64,000 nt of DNA from Gammaproteobacteria bacterium (GTDB lineage Bacteria; Pseudomonadota; Gammaproteobacteria; SZUA-229), in the NCBI GenBank assembly GCA_026195255.1, contig JAPHSS010000011.1, positions 61,481-125,480 on the forward strand. Direction: 5' to 3'. Shown one piece after another: positions 1-7,995 of this stretch (positions are counted from its first letter, which is position 1; each line of letters opens with the position of its first letter). The position numbers and the translations under genes are program-made. The notes beneath the pieces are model-generated. The model made no database searches. It saw only the letters and a program-made list of their open reading frames with translations, and was not told the origin of the DNA.

Positions 1-1
1 G

Positions 2-172
2 CAAAAAGTATTTCGCATGCAGGGGCGTAAGCAAACCACGAGAGGTGGTCGATCTAGTGCTGGTAGAGACGGCGCTGGAAGTGGTCGATCAACAACGAAA
101 AGTCGAACAGGTAATTCTAAAAAAACATCTTCAAATCGAACGAGGCAGGGCAATGATAATAAACGTCGTTAA
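2..172 (+). CDS. C-terminal tail of a basic, low-complexity protein (partial)
   Basis: An open frame enters from the left edge and stops at the TAA at 170-172. Its 56 residues are rich in Arg, Gly, Ser, Lys, Thr and Asn, with RGG- and GRSS-like clusters, and end in NDNKRR. Tails of this kind are common on RNA-binding enzymes such as DEAD-box helicases, RNase R or pseudouridine synthases, but no catalytic domain lies inside the window, so the protein cannot be named. It overlaps the next gene by 20 bases in a different frame. Confidence 0.55.
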   Translation, partial: QKVFRMQGRKQTTRGGRSSAGRDGAGSGRSTTKSRTGNSKKTSSNRTRQGNDNKRR

Positions 173-1193
173 ACTATGCGCTTTTTTATTGATGACTTTC
201 ATAGTCGGCATGATGTCGGCCAGCGCAAAAACGGAAGGTACTTTAGCTGAGGGTATGGTAAACCCCGGTTATGTAGAACAGCCAGCCTGGTTTAAAAATT
301 CTTTTTTAGACCTGGATGATGACATAAATGAAGCCCGTAAGTCGGGTAAACGATTAATGTTGTTTTTTTATCAGGATGGTTGCCCATATTGTAAAAAATT
401 ATTACAGGATAATTTTGGTCAGCGAGATATTGCTAAAAAAACAAAATCTAATTTTGATGTGGTTTCTTTAAATATATGGGGTGACAGAGAGGTTAGTTTT
501 GCGGGTGTAGAGACCATAGAAAAAGACTTTGCTGCACGCCTTGAAGTAATGTACACCCCGACGCTTATTTTCTTTGATGAAGAGGGCAAGGCTGTTTTAA
601 GAACTAATGGTTATTATCATCCTGCTAAATTTAATGCGGCTCTTGATTATGTGCTGGGGCACCATGATAAAAAAGAAAAATTCAGATCTTATCTAGCACG
701 TAGTTCAGCGGTTAAAACAAAGGGGAAAATCTATAAAGACATTGAAAGTTTTAAAGCGCCTTATGATTTTAGCAAAGCAGCAGGCAAATATACGCTAGTC
801 ATGTTTGAGCAAAAGCAGTGTGTTGAGTGTGATGAATTACATAATGACATACTCAAACGTAAGGAATCAAAAGAGCTGTTAGCCAGGTTTAATGTGTCCG
901 TACTGGATATGTGGTCAGAAGATAAAATTGTTCAACCGAAGGGTAAAAAATCGAGTGTTAGGGAATGGGCTAAACAACTGGATATACAGTATGCGCCTAG
1001 CCTGGTTTATTTTGACCCTGATGGTAACGAAGTGTTTAGAAGTGATGCATACCTAAAATCATTTCATGTGCAGTCTGTGATGGATTATGTCAGTAGCGGC
1101 GATTATAAAACACAGGCTAATTTCCAGCGTTATATTGATGCCCGTGCGAATAAGCTGGAAGAACAGGGTGTACATGTTGATATTATGAAATGA
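153..1193 (+). CDS. Secreted protein with two thioredoxin-like domains
   Basis: 346 residues. The ATG at 153 follows a GAGGCAGGG ribosome site, and the protein starts with a hydrophobic signal peptide (about 1-25, ending SASA). Domain 1 (about 50-170) has a CPYC motif at 77-80 and the cis-Pro loop YTPT. Domain 2 (about 200-320) has CVEC at 223-226 and YAPS. Both halves share the ending 'FFDEEGK/YFDPDGN', suggesting an internal duplication. SoxW-like periplasmic thioredoxins look similar, but each usually has one domain. A periplasmic thiol-disulfide role is inferred; the substrate is unknown. A longer frame exists upstream but it only reads through the tail of the preceding gene. Confidence 0.75.
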   Translation: MIINVVKLCAFLLMTFIVGMMSASAKTEGTLAEGMVNPGYVEQPAWFKNSFLDLDDDINEARKSGKRLMLFFYQDGCPYCKKLLQDNFGQRDIAKKTKSNFDVVSLNIWGDREVSFAGVETIEKDFAARLEVMYTPTLIFFDEEGKAVLRTNGYYHPAKFNAALDYVLGHHDKKEKFRSYLARSSAVKTKGKIYKDIESFKAPYDFSKAAGKYTLVMFEQKQCVECDELHNDILKRKESKELLARFNVSVLDMWSEDKIVQPKGKKSSVREWAKQLDIQYAPSLVYFDPDGNEVFRSDAYLKSFHVQSVMDYVSSGDYKTQANFQRYIDARANKLEEQGVHVDIMK

Positions 1194-1491
1194 CTTTGAC
1201 ACGGAGGCACTTAGGCACGGAGTTTTTAATACTGGAAGGCAGTGCGGTCTTGTTAACATAATTAATGTCGTGATGACTCCTGTCCCGGGCTTCGGGGCTG
1301 GCAGAGCCTGTTTAAAGCTGTTCTATGCAACTTTACCCGAATGCCCGTATCGAAAATCCTAACAGACTCTAAAATTACTAACCTGTTTTTTTAAATATTT
1401 AAATAATTAAGAATATGTTATGAATCACTTATATCTTATCTTGTTCTTTTTTAATTAAAAAATATATTCACTGAAATACAAGTATTAATAA
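1194..1491. other. Intergenic region before the CobW-family gene
   Basis: About 300 bases with no gene. Near its start is a pair of GGCAC-containing repeats (about 1204-1222, 'GGAGGCAC..AGGCACGGAG'), a motif type often scattered in proteobacterial intergenic DNA. At 1282-1300 there is a GC-rich stretch with CCCG/CGGG self-complementarity and no T tract. The last 110 bases are very AT-rich and probably hold the promoter of the GTPase gene, but I cannot place its boxes. Confidence 0.4.
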
Positions 1492-2493
1492 ATGAGTACC
1501 TATAAAAACATCCCTACAAATATTATTTCAGGTTTTCTCGGTGCAGGAAAAACAACGGTCGTACAGTTTTTGCTCAAGCATAAACCTCGAGGAGAAGTGT
1601 GGGCGGTGGTTGTTAATGAATTTGGCCAAATTGGTATCGATGGTGCGTTATTAAAAAATGACAGTGTTGAAATAAAAGAGATAGCTGGTGGGTGTCTTTG
1701 TTGTGTGGGCAGTCAGTCATTAAGTGTTGGGTTAAATCAGATTATTCGCACGATTAAACCACAACGTATAATTATTGAGCCCACGGGGCTTGGGCATCCG
1801 GCCAGGCTGGTTGAGTCACTAACGGGTGAGTTTTATCATTCAGTGCTGGATTTAAAAGCCATTATAAATCTACTGGATGCGAGGCAGTTAAAAGATGATC
1901 GTTATACTACTAATGAAACATTTATTGACCAGTCAAACCTCGCCGATATCCTGGTGGCTAGTAAGTTAGATACCTATTGCGAGACTGATAAAGAATTATT
2001 TTTTGATTATGCGAGCAGCTTTGAACCAGCAAAAGTAAAAGTGGCCATGATTGAGCAGGGCAGGTTGCCATTAGAGTGGCTTGATATGTCACGTAGTCTA
2101 AAACGGTTTGCAGAATTTCCCGAGTTTCATTCTCATTCACATCATCAAGACGATCAAACCTGTGAAATCATAAATGAAAATACCGCTGACTGGTTCGTAG
2201 TTGAAGGGCATGCAGACAATTTTTATAGCCTGGGCTGGAGAATTAATAAATCCTTAGTTTTTAATAAAGAAAAATTATTAAAAAATATTAAAGATTTATT
2301 TGAAAGTTCAGACGTGGAAAGAGTTAAAGGGGTTGTTTTCACAGAAAGCGGCTGCTTGGCAATTAATTATACCCCAAATGAATCTCAGGTTAATCAGGTA
2401 ACAGCAAGTGATTTTTCTGTTTTTGAGGTAATAGCAACTGAGCCACTGAATCTAAATGTAGTGAATTTGTCTTTAAAATCTTGTTTGATGTGA
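1492..2493 (+). CDS. CobW/COG0523 family GTPase, probable metallochaperone
   Basis: 333 residues. The N-terminal G domain has the Walker A sequence GFLGAGKTT (14-22), the family's CxCC metal site GGCLCC (Cys68, 70, 71) and EPTGLGHP near residue 100. A His-rich stretch HSHSHH near residue 215 precedes the C-terminal CobW domain. Family members deliver zinc, cobalt or iron to target enzymes in the cytoplasm using GTP; the CxCC plus His loop fits zinc best, but this is inference. It stands alone, with about 300 bases upstream, and no obvious Zur box was found. E. coli YjiA and YeiR are relatives. Confidence 0.85.
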   Translation: MSTYKNIPTNIISGFLGAGKTTVVQFLLKHKPRGEVWAVVVNEFGQIGIDGALLKNDSVEIKEIAGGCLCCVGSQSLSVGLNQIIRTIKPQRIIIEPTGLGHPARLVESLTGEFYHSVLDLKAIINLLDARQLKDDRYTTNETFIDQSNLADILVASKLDTYCETDKELFFDYASSFEPAKVKVAMIEQGRLPLEWLDMSRSLKRFAEFPEFHSHSHHQDDQTCEIINENTADWFVVEGHADNFYSLGWRINKSLVFNKEKLLKNIKDLFESSDVERVKGVVFTESGCLAINYTPNESQVNQVTASDFSVFEVIATEPLNLNVVNLSLKSCLM

Positions 2494-2503
2494 TTTCTAT
2501 CTG

Positions 2504-2533
2504 AGCTCTATTTTTAACCCCGGTAATAGAGCT
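2504..2533 (+). terminator. Possible weak hairpin after the CobW-family gene
   Basis: A 9-bp perfect stem (AGCTCTATT / AATAGAGCT) with a 12-base loop lies 11 bases after the stop codon. No clear T tract follows, so termination is uncertain. Confidence 0.35.
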
Positions 2534-2605
2534 AATCTTATAATTGCCTGTTTATTCTGTCTTTGTAATAGCTGTCGTATCGGATTAATTACTGGACAAT
2601 GGGTC

Positions 2606-2655
2606 ATTTATCACTATTATATTACTGACTGGTCAGTAATATAATAGTGATAAAT
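2606..2655 (+). promoter_or_regulatory. Perfect 24-bp-arm palindrome: probable TetR operator overlapping promoter and start
   Basis: Bases 2606-2629 are the exact reverse complement of 2632-2655, with a 2-base centre (TG). The core TTACTGAC-TG-GTCAGTAA resembles known operators of AcrR/TetR-type regulators. A perfect -10 box, TATAAT, sits at 2640-2645 on the plus strand, with its mirror image at 2616-2621 on the minus strand. The palindrome ends directly before the ATG at 2656. Autoregulation of the downstream efflux operon is inferred. Confidence 0.8.
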
Positions 2656-3330
2656 ATGTTTTGTAATAAAAATTCAGATTCAGCTTGTCGCTGGAAACGA
2701 CGAAAAGAAGCGCGTCCAGAGGAAATTCTGGATGCGGCGTTACAGTTATTTACAGAAAAAGGCTTTAGTTCAACCCGCATGGTTGATGTAGCAAAGGCAG
2801 CCGGTATTTCTAAAGGTACGCTTTATTTATACTTTGATAGTAAAGAGGCTATTTTTAGAGATGTTGTGCAGCAACGTATAACGCCGCAACTAGATCAGGT
2901 TGAAGCCATGGTTGAGTCGTTTGAAGGCACACAGGAAGATTTACTCAGGCAATTAATAAATGTCTGGTGGATGAGTATCGCCTGCACATCCTTATCAGCA
3001 ATCCCCAAAATTATTGTGGCAGAGTCAGGTAATTTTCCAGAACTCGCAAAATATTTTACGCAAAGTGTAGTTGTGCGATCACGTAATCTGTTTAGTAAGG
3101 TGATTAGCCGTGGCATGATTAATGGTGAGTTTAATCTCTATGAATCAGAAACGGTTGCCCGCCTTGTTGTGGCGCCGTTAGTGCAGGCAACAATCTGGAT
3201 GCACTCTTTAAAACCCTATGATGATGAGTCAGGTACACAAGGCTATTTACAATTACATACTGAATTTATATTAAACAGCCTTGTTAAGCAGCCACGGTTG
3301 AACTTAATACAGAATAAGAGTGACTCATGA
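2656..3330 (+). CDS. TetR/AcrR family transcriptional regulator of the efflux operon
   Basis: 224 residues from the ATG at 2656. An in-frame GTG at 2647 would add three residues but lies inside the palindrome. The N-terminal helix-turn-helix (about 20-65) has the TetR pattern EILDAALQLFTEKGFSSTRM and ISKGTLYLYFDSKEAIF. The C-terminal half is a ligand-binding domain of unknown specificity, with a good match to the AcrR-like group that controls RND pumps. No ribosome site precedes either start. It overlaps the TolC gene by 4 bases (ATGA), so it is first in a three-gene operon and probably represses it together with itself through the adjacent palindrome. Confidence 0.88.
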   Translation: MFCNKNSDSACRWKRRKEARPEEILDAALQLFTEKGFSSTRMVDVAKAAGISKGTLYLYFDSKEAIFRDVVQQRITPQLDQVEAMVESFEGTQEDLLRQLINVWWMSIACTSLSAIPKIIVAESGNFPELAKYFTQSVVVRSRNLFSKVISRGMINGEFNLYESETVARLVVAPLVQATIWMHSLKPYDDESGTQGYLQLHTEFILNSLVKQPRLNLIQNKSDS

Positions 3331-4796
3331 AGTTTGCAAATATAAATATTGTACTTGTCTGCATCAGTTTTTTAGTAACTTCTGCTTCGGCTGAAAATTT
3401 AAGTCTACAACAGGTATTACAAAGAGTAGTAGATCATTATCCAGCTATAAAATCGGCAGCCTATCAGGTTGAAAAAGCCAGCCAGGAAAATATTAAAGTA
3501 GAAAGTCAGTTGTCGTGGTTATTAAACAGTAAAGCAGGTTATGCGCGTGAAACCAGTTTATTTGGTACAGCGACAGATCGATATAATATGGGTGCGGGTG
3601 TAAATAGAAGTTTAGATAATGGTGGTTTACTAGGTTTTAATGCGAGCATAGCAAAGGAAGATGCGGCAGATACATTTGGCCCCTCTATTCCGAATCCATC
3701 AACAAAATCACGGCTTGATGTTAATTATCGACACAAATTTGCGAAAGGTGCAGGTAATCCTTTATATGCAGAGGGTATGGAGTCCGCACAAGCGGGAGAG
3801 TTGCTCGCTTTAAGTGATAAATTAAGTTTGTATGATCAGCTCGCATCACAGGTTATTGATCTGTACCTTGCATCAGCCACAACACAGGCCAGAATAAATA
3901 GCATAGATAAAACAATTGAAAGGGCATTACGTTTAAAAAAATATATAGAAGATGAGTTTAAGTTGGGCTTATCTGAAGAGAAAGATGTTTTGCAGGTTGA
4001 TGCCAGACTTAGAATCAATGAAGCGGATAAAATTAGTTTGCAGGTTGCGATGCAAAAGCAGGTTATTTCTCTAAACAGGTTAATGGGTAGAGCGTGGGAT
4101 AAACCCTTGTTAACCGATATAAAGATTGAACCTTTGAATCTTAAAAGTTATAACCAGCTATATCAGCAGTCGCAATCACATAGTCCCGCCTTAAAACGTA
4201 TAGATGCAAGATTACAGTTAGCAGATAGCTCTATTAGAAGTAGTCGAGATAAAAGAAAAGATGATCTGGATCTGGTCTTATATGTGGGTAATGAATTCAA
4301 TGACGGTGATACAGCCAGCGGTAACCTCGATGAGTCTGAAATTGTCGGTGGTATTAGTGTGGAGTTTAACAGGGGATTAGATAAAAGCGGTTTTGATGCG
4401 CAATTACGCCAGGCACATTACGATAAGGGTATTGCGTTAGAAGACAAAAAACAGATATTAGAAGATTTACAATATAATATTTCAAGTTTGTTAGCTGAAA
4501 TAAAATCAAGTGAGCAGGCTTTAAATGCGTTTAAAAATAGTGTTAAAGCGGAAGATAAAAAGTTAAAAGAAGCCATAACACGTTATGAAGATGGGCGTAT
4601 AGAAACGGATCGAATTATTGATTTTGAATCACAATTATCCGTAGCCGAGTTATCCCTTGATTTACAATCAATTGAGCTAACTCGCCGTTATCATCAGCTT
4701 AATGTGATTCGTGGGTTTATCTGGAAAGATGTTTTATTACCCGAGTTTGTCTTTGATGATAAAACCCTGAGTGGCATACAAGAGAGAAGTAATTAA
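3327..4796 (+). CDS. TolC-family outer-membrane efflux channel
   Basis: 489 residues with a signal peptide (about 1-22, cleavage after SASA). The mature protein has two repeats of long amphipathic helices typical of TolC/OEP proteins: LYDQLASQVIDLYLASATTQ in the first half and a matching ISSLLAEIKSSEQALNAF in the second. It forms a trimeric outer-membrane channel with a periplasmic helical barrel. The start overlaps the regulator's stop (ATGA) and its own stop overlaps the pump's start (TAATG), so the three genes are translationally coupled. It lacks the Cys lipidation site found in many OprM-like members. Confidence 0.85.
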   Translation: MKFANINIVLVCISFLVTSASAENLSLQQVLQRVVDHYPAIKSAAYQVEKASQENIKVESQLSWLLNSKAGYARETSLFGTATDRYNMGAGVNRSLDNGGLLGFNASIAKEDAADTFGPSIPNPSTKSRLDVNYRHKFAKGAGNPLYAEGMESAQAGELLALSDKLSLYDQLASQVIDLYLASATTQARINSIDKTIERALRLKKYIEDEFKLGLSEEKDVLQVDARLRINEADKISLQVAMQKQVISLNRLMGRAWDKPLLTDIKIEPLNLKSYNQLYQQSQSHSPALKRIDARLQLADSSIRSSRDKRKDDLDLVLYVGNEFNDGDTASGNLDESEIVGGISVEFNRGLDKSGFDAQLRQAHYDKGIALEDKKQILEDLQYNISSLLAEIKSSEQALNAFKNSVKAEDKKLKEAITRYEDGRIETDRIIDFESQLSVAELSLDLQSIELTRRYHQLNVIRGFIWKDVLLPEFVFDDKTLSGIQERSN

Positions 4797-7700
4797 TGGA
4801 ATCTATTATACGTTACCTGGTGACACGTGGGCTGGTTGTAAATCTGGTTTCGATTTTTTTATTAGCTGTTGGTGGTGTGACGGCTGTTATGTTTATGCAG
4901 GTGGAAGCATTTCCAAATGTTAATCTGGATATTATACAAATTGACACAACCTATCCGGGTGCATCTCCAGGTGAAGTTGAACAGTTAATAATTACACCGA
5001 TTGAACAGGAGCTGCGGGCAATTAATGGTATAGATAAAATGATTTCTATGGCATTTCCCGGTTCCGGTCGTATTTCTATGGAAGTGGACCCGCATGCTAA
5101 TAATCGTGACAGATTAACTTCTGATATTTCACTGGCTGTTGACCGGGCAAACTTACCAGATGATCTGGCAATAGACCCATTTGTTACGGAAGTAGATGGC
5201 GCTGTCTTTCCAATTTTAAGGGTGGCTATTTCTGGTGACCGCACGGAGTTAGAATTAAAACGCCTGGGTGACGATATTAAAGAGGATTTATTAGCGATAG
5301 AGGGTGTTGCTAAAATCGCTATATTAAGTGATAGAAAAGCAGAATACAGTGTTATTGTCGATCCCAAAAAATCAGCTAAAGCGCGAGTTTCAGTTGATCA
5401 GATTTCACAAATATTACGCGGCTGGAATATTAATACGCCTGGCGGAGAAATTGAAACATCTGAAGGCCAGAAAGCGATTCGTATTGTGGGTGAATTTAGT
5501 AGTATTGAAGACGCTGAAAATATAGTTATTCGTGCCAACGCCAGTGGAAATTTATTACGTCTGGGTGATATTGCAAAAATATCTGAGGCTCTTGAAAAAC
5601 CACGAACATTACATGATGTGCAAGGTGTTTCTGCCGTTTCATTATTAATTTTAAAACGTTCCGATGCGGATATCATTGATACGATTGATTTAGTAAAACC
5701 TTACCTGGATAGTATTCCTACGCGCTATGGTGATGACTTATCGGTTAAGTCATTTCAGGATTTTTCTCGCTTCGCACGCATGCGTTTAGGCGTATTAACT
5801 AATAATGGTCTGGTAGGTGTTGTGCTGGTTTTTATTTCCCTGATTTTATTTTTACGCTTCTCTGTAGCTATGACAACCACCTGGGGGCTACCAATTATTT
5901 TTATGACAGGTATAGCAATTATTTATGCATTAGGAATGACGCTCAATTTAATATCTATGATGGGTTTTATAATGGTGCTTGGCATGTTGGTGGATGATGC
6001 CATTATTATTGGAGAGAATATTACCTATCATATGGAGAAAGGTTTAAGTCCGGTAGATGCAGCCGTAAAAGGTGCTGTGGAATTAATTGGACCGGTTACA
6101 ACAACAATACTAACGACGATCGCTGCTTTCTTGCCGATGATGTTTATGTCAGGAATTATTGGTAAGTTTGTTATCGCTATTCCAATTGTTGTCATTACCT
6201 TATTAATATTGTCATGGCTTGAATCCTTTTTTATGTTACCCAGCCATGTAGCGCATGTCACAAACGCTAATAAACACCCAAAAGAAAGAGCCTGGTTGTT
6301 AGCGCTTGAAAATAGCTATGGCTGGATGCTTGAAAAAGCAATAAGATTTCGCTGGCTTACCGTTATTATTTCTTTCTCAGTATTAATAGGGACTATGTTA
6401 TTTGCTAAACAGAATATGCAATTTCAATTGTTTCCACCTGCGGGGGTCGAAGAGTATTTAGTGCGGGTTACTGCTAAACCGGGTACCTCATTGAAAAGCA
6501 TGCGAGAAATTTTACGTAAAGTCGACCAGGATATGCGTGATCAGGCAAATCCTGAATATCTGGAAGCAACGGTTGCACAAAGCGGTGATATTTCTATGGA
6601 TGAAGGAGACCCTCTGACACAAAGGGGGAGTCGTTATGGTCAAATCAGGGCTATTTATACTCCGGCGGTAGGCCGGCCTGAGCATGATGCAAGTAATGAT
6701 ATGAATGAAGTAACGTTACTTTTAAAAGAAAAATATCCCCAGCTGGAAATTTCATCGACCTTAATCTCTAACGGGCCACCATTGGGTCGTGCCTTAGAAG
6801 CAGAAATCAGTGGTCTTGATATAAAAGAAGGTGAGATAGCTGCTCAACAGTTGATGGATTATTTATTAACGGTAGATGGTGTTACAACCATTGATAGTGG
6901 GTTAAAACCGGGGGATGCTGAATTACACGTTGTGTTAGATCGACAACTTGCTACTTATGCCGGTATAAATTTAGATATTGTTTCGCGACATGTACGAGCA
7001 GCTGCAGATGGCCTGGTTGTATCAACCATACGAAAAGGTACAGAAGAAATTGATGTGACAATTCGTTTTCCATCAGAGGGGGTTGATGAGCTTGAACAAA
7101 TAAATAATGTTTTAATACCTAACAATAGAGGCGGTTTAGTACCTCTGCATAAAATAGCCAGGTTAGAAGAACACAGGGGTTATACCACTATTCGTCACAA
7201 AGATGGTTTACGTATTGTGAATGTTGTTGCTGATATAGATAGCACTATTTTATCAAGTTTAAAATTAAATAAAATAGTTAAAGATAATGAATCCGTCTGG
7301 CTTAAAGGTATAAACAGTGAAATTACCGTTAACTACGGTGGTGAGCAGGAAAAGAATCAGGAATCATTTGTCAGTTTGTTGATTGCATTTGTTTTTGCGC
7401 TGGTCGCTATATTTTTTATTCTGGCTATTCAGTTTAATAATATGGCTTATCCCTTACTGGTTATGATGGCTATTCCTTTTGGTGCCATTGGTGTAATTTT
7501 GAGTTTCTATTTGCATGATTTGTTCTGGAAGCCTATGCCCTTATCTTTCTTTTCAACAATGGGCATGGTCGCATTAACTGGTGTTGTGGTTAACAGTTCA
7601 CTAGTTTTACTGGTTTTTGTTCAACGCGCAAGATCTGATGGGATGGAAATAATAGAAGCTATTTTACTAGCGGGCCGTAGACGTTTCAGAGCCGTTTTAT

Positions 7701-7924
7701 TAACTGCGGCAACAACGGTAATGGGGTTATTGCCTACGGCCTATGGTTGGGGCGGGTTAGATCAATTCGTCTCACCAATGGCTTTAGCTTTATCATCAGG
7801 GCTGGTATTTGCCACAGTCGTTACCCTGTTTACTATTCCTGCAACACTGGCGGTTGGGCATGATGTGAGGGCATTTTTAAAACGTCTGCTGGGAATTAAG
7901 AGCCAAGAAATCATTGACTCTTAA
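4796..7924 (+). CDS. RND-family efflux pump, inner-membrane permease (AcrB/HAE1-like)
   Basis: 1042 residues, the normal size for an RND pump. TM1 lies near residue 15-33; two periplasmic porter/docking loops follow TM1 and TM7. TM4 carries the proton-relay pair in GMLVDDAIIIGEN. C-terminal TMs include FFILAIQFNN and the GVVVNSSLVLLVF segment. It uses the proton gradient to expel hydrophobic compounds, metals or lipids; the substrate cannot be told. The usual periplasmic adaptor (HlyD/AcrA family) is missing from the operon and from the rest of the window. A strong terminator follows the stop codon. Confidence 0.9.
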   Translation: MESIIRYLVTRGLVVNLVSIFLLAVGGVTAVMFMQVEAFPNVNLDIIQIDTTYPGASPGEVEQLIITPIEQELRAINGIDKMISMAFPGSGRISMEVDPHANNRDRLTSDISLAVDRANLPDDLAIDPFVTEVDGAVFPILRVAISGDRTELELKRLGDDIKEDLLAIEGVAKIAILSDRKAEYSVIVDPKKSAKARVSVDQISQILRGWNINTPGGEIETSEGQKAIRIVGEFSSIEDAENIVIRANASGNLLRLGDIAKISEALEKPRTLHDVQGVSAVSLLILKRSDADIIDTIDLVKPYLDSIPTRYGDDLSVKSFQDFSRFARMRLGVLTNNGLVGVVLVFISLILFLRFSVAMTTTWGLPIIFMTGIAIIYALGMTLNLISMMGFIMVLGMLVDDAIIIGENITYHMEKGLSPVDAAVKGAVELIGPVTTTILTTIAAFLPMMFMSGIIGKFVIAIPIVVITLLILSWLESFFMLPSHVAHVTNANKHPKERAWLLALENSYGWMLEKAIRFRWLTVIISFSVLIGTMLFAKQNMQFQLFPPAGVEEYLVRVTAKPGTSLKSMREILRKVDQDMRDQANPEYLEATVAQSGDISMDEGDPLTQRGSRYGQIRAIYTPAVGRPEHDASNDMNEVTLLLKEKYPQLEISSTLISNGPPLGRALEAEISGLDIKEGEIAAQQLMDYLLTVDGVTTIDSGLKPGDAELHVVLDRQLATYAGINLDIVSRHVRAAADGLVVSTIRKGTEEIDVTIRFPSEGVDELEQINNVLIPNNRGGLVPLHKIARLEEHRGYTTIRHKDGLRIVNVVADIDSTILSSLKLNKIVKDNESVWLKGINSEITVNYGGEQEKNQESFVSLLIAFVFALVAIFFILAIQFNNMAYPLLVMMAIPFGAIGVILSFYLHDLFWKPMPLSFFSTMGMVALTGVVVNSSLVLLVFVQRARSDGMEIIEAILLAGRRRFRAVLLTAATTVMGLLPTAYGWGGLDQFVSPMALALSSGLVFATVVTLFTIPATLAVGHDVRAFLKRLLGIKSQEIIDS

Positions 7925-7945
7925 ACGCTTAACACAGGAACATCG

Positions 7946-7986
7946 AGTCACAGATTTTTTACATTATTAAATCTCTGTGACTTTTT
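7946..7986 (+). terminator. Rho-independent terminator of the efflux operon
   Basis: A 9-bp stem (AGTCACAGA 7946-7954 / TCTGTGACT 7974-7982) runs into five T residues, 22 bases after the pump's stop codon. The reverse strand has no T tract, so it serves the plus strand only. Confidence 0.75.
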
Positions 7987-7995
7987 ACTGAGCAG

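Noticed and set aside
1411..1440. Possible Zur box before the CobW-family gene
   Set aside because: The sequence around TTATGAATCACTTATATC has only weak symmetry and does not match the consensus well enough.
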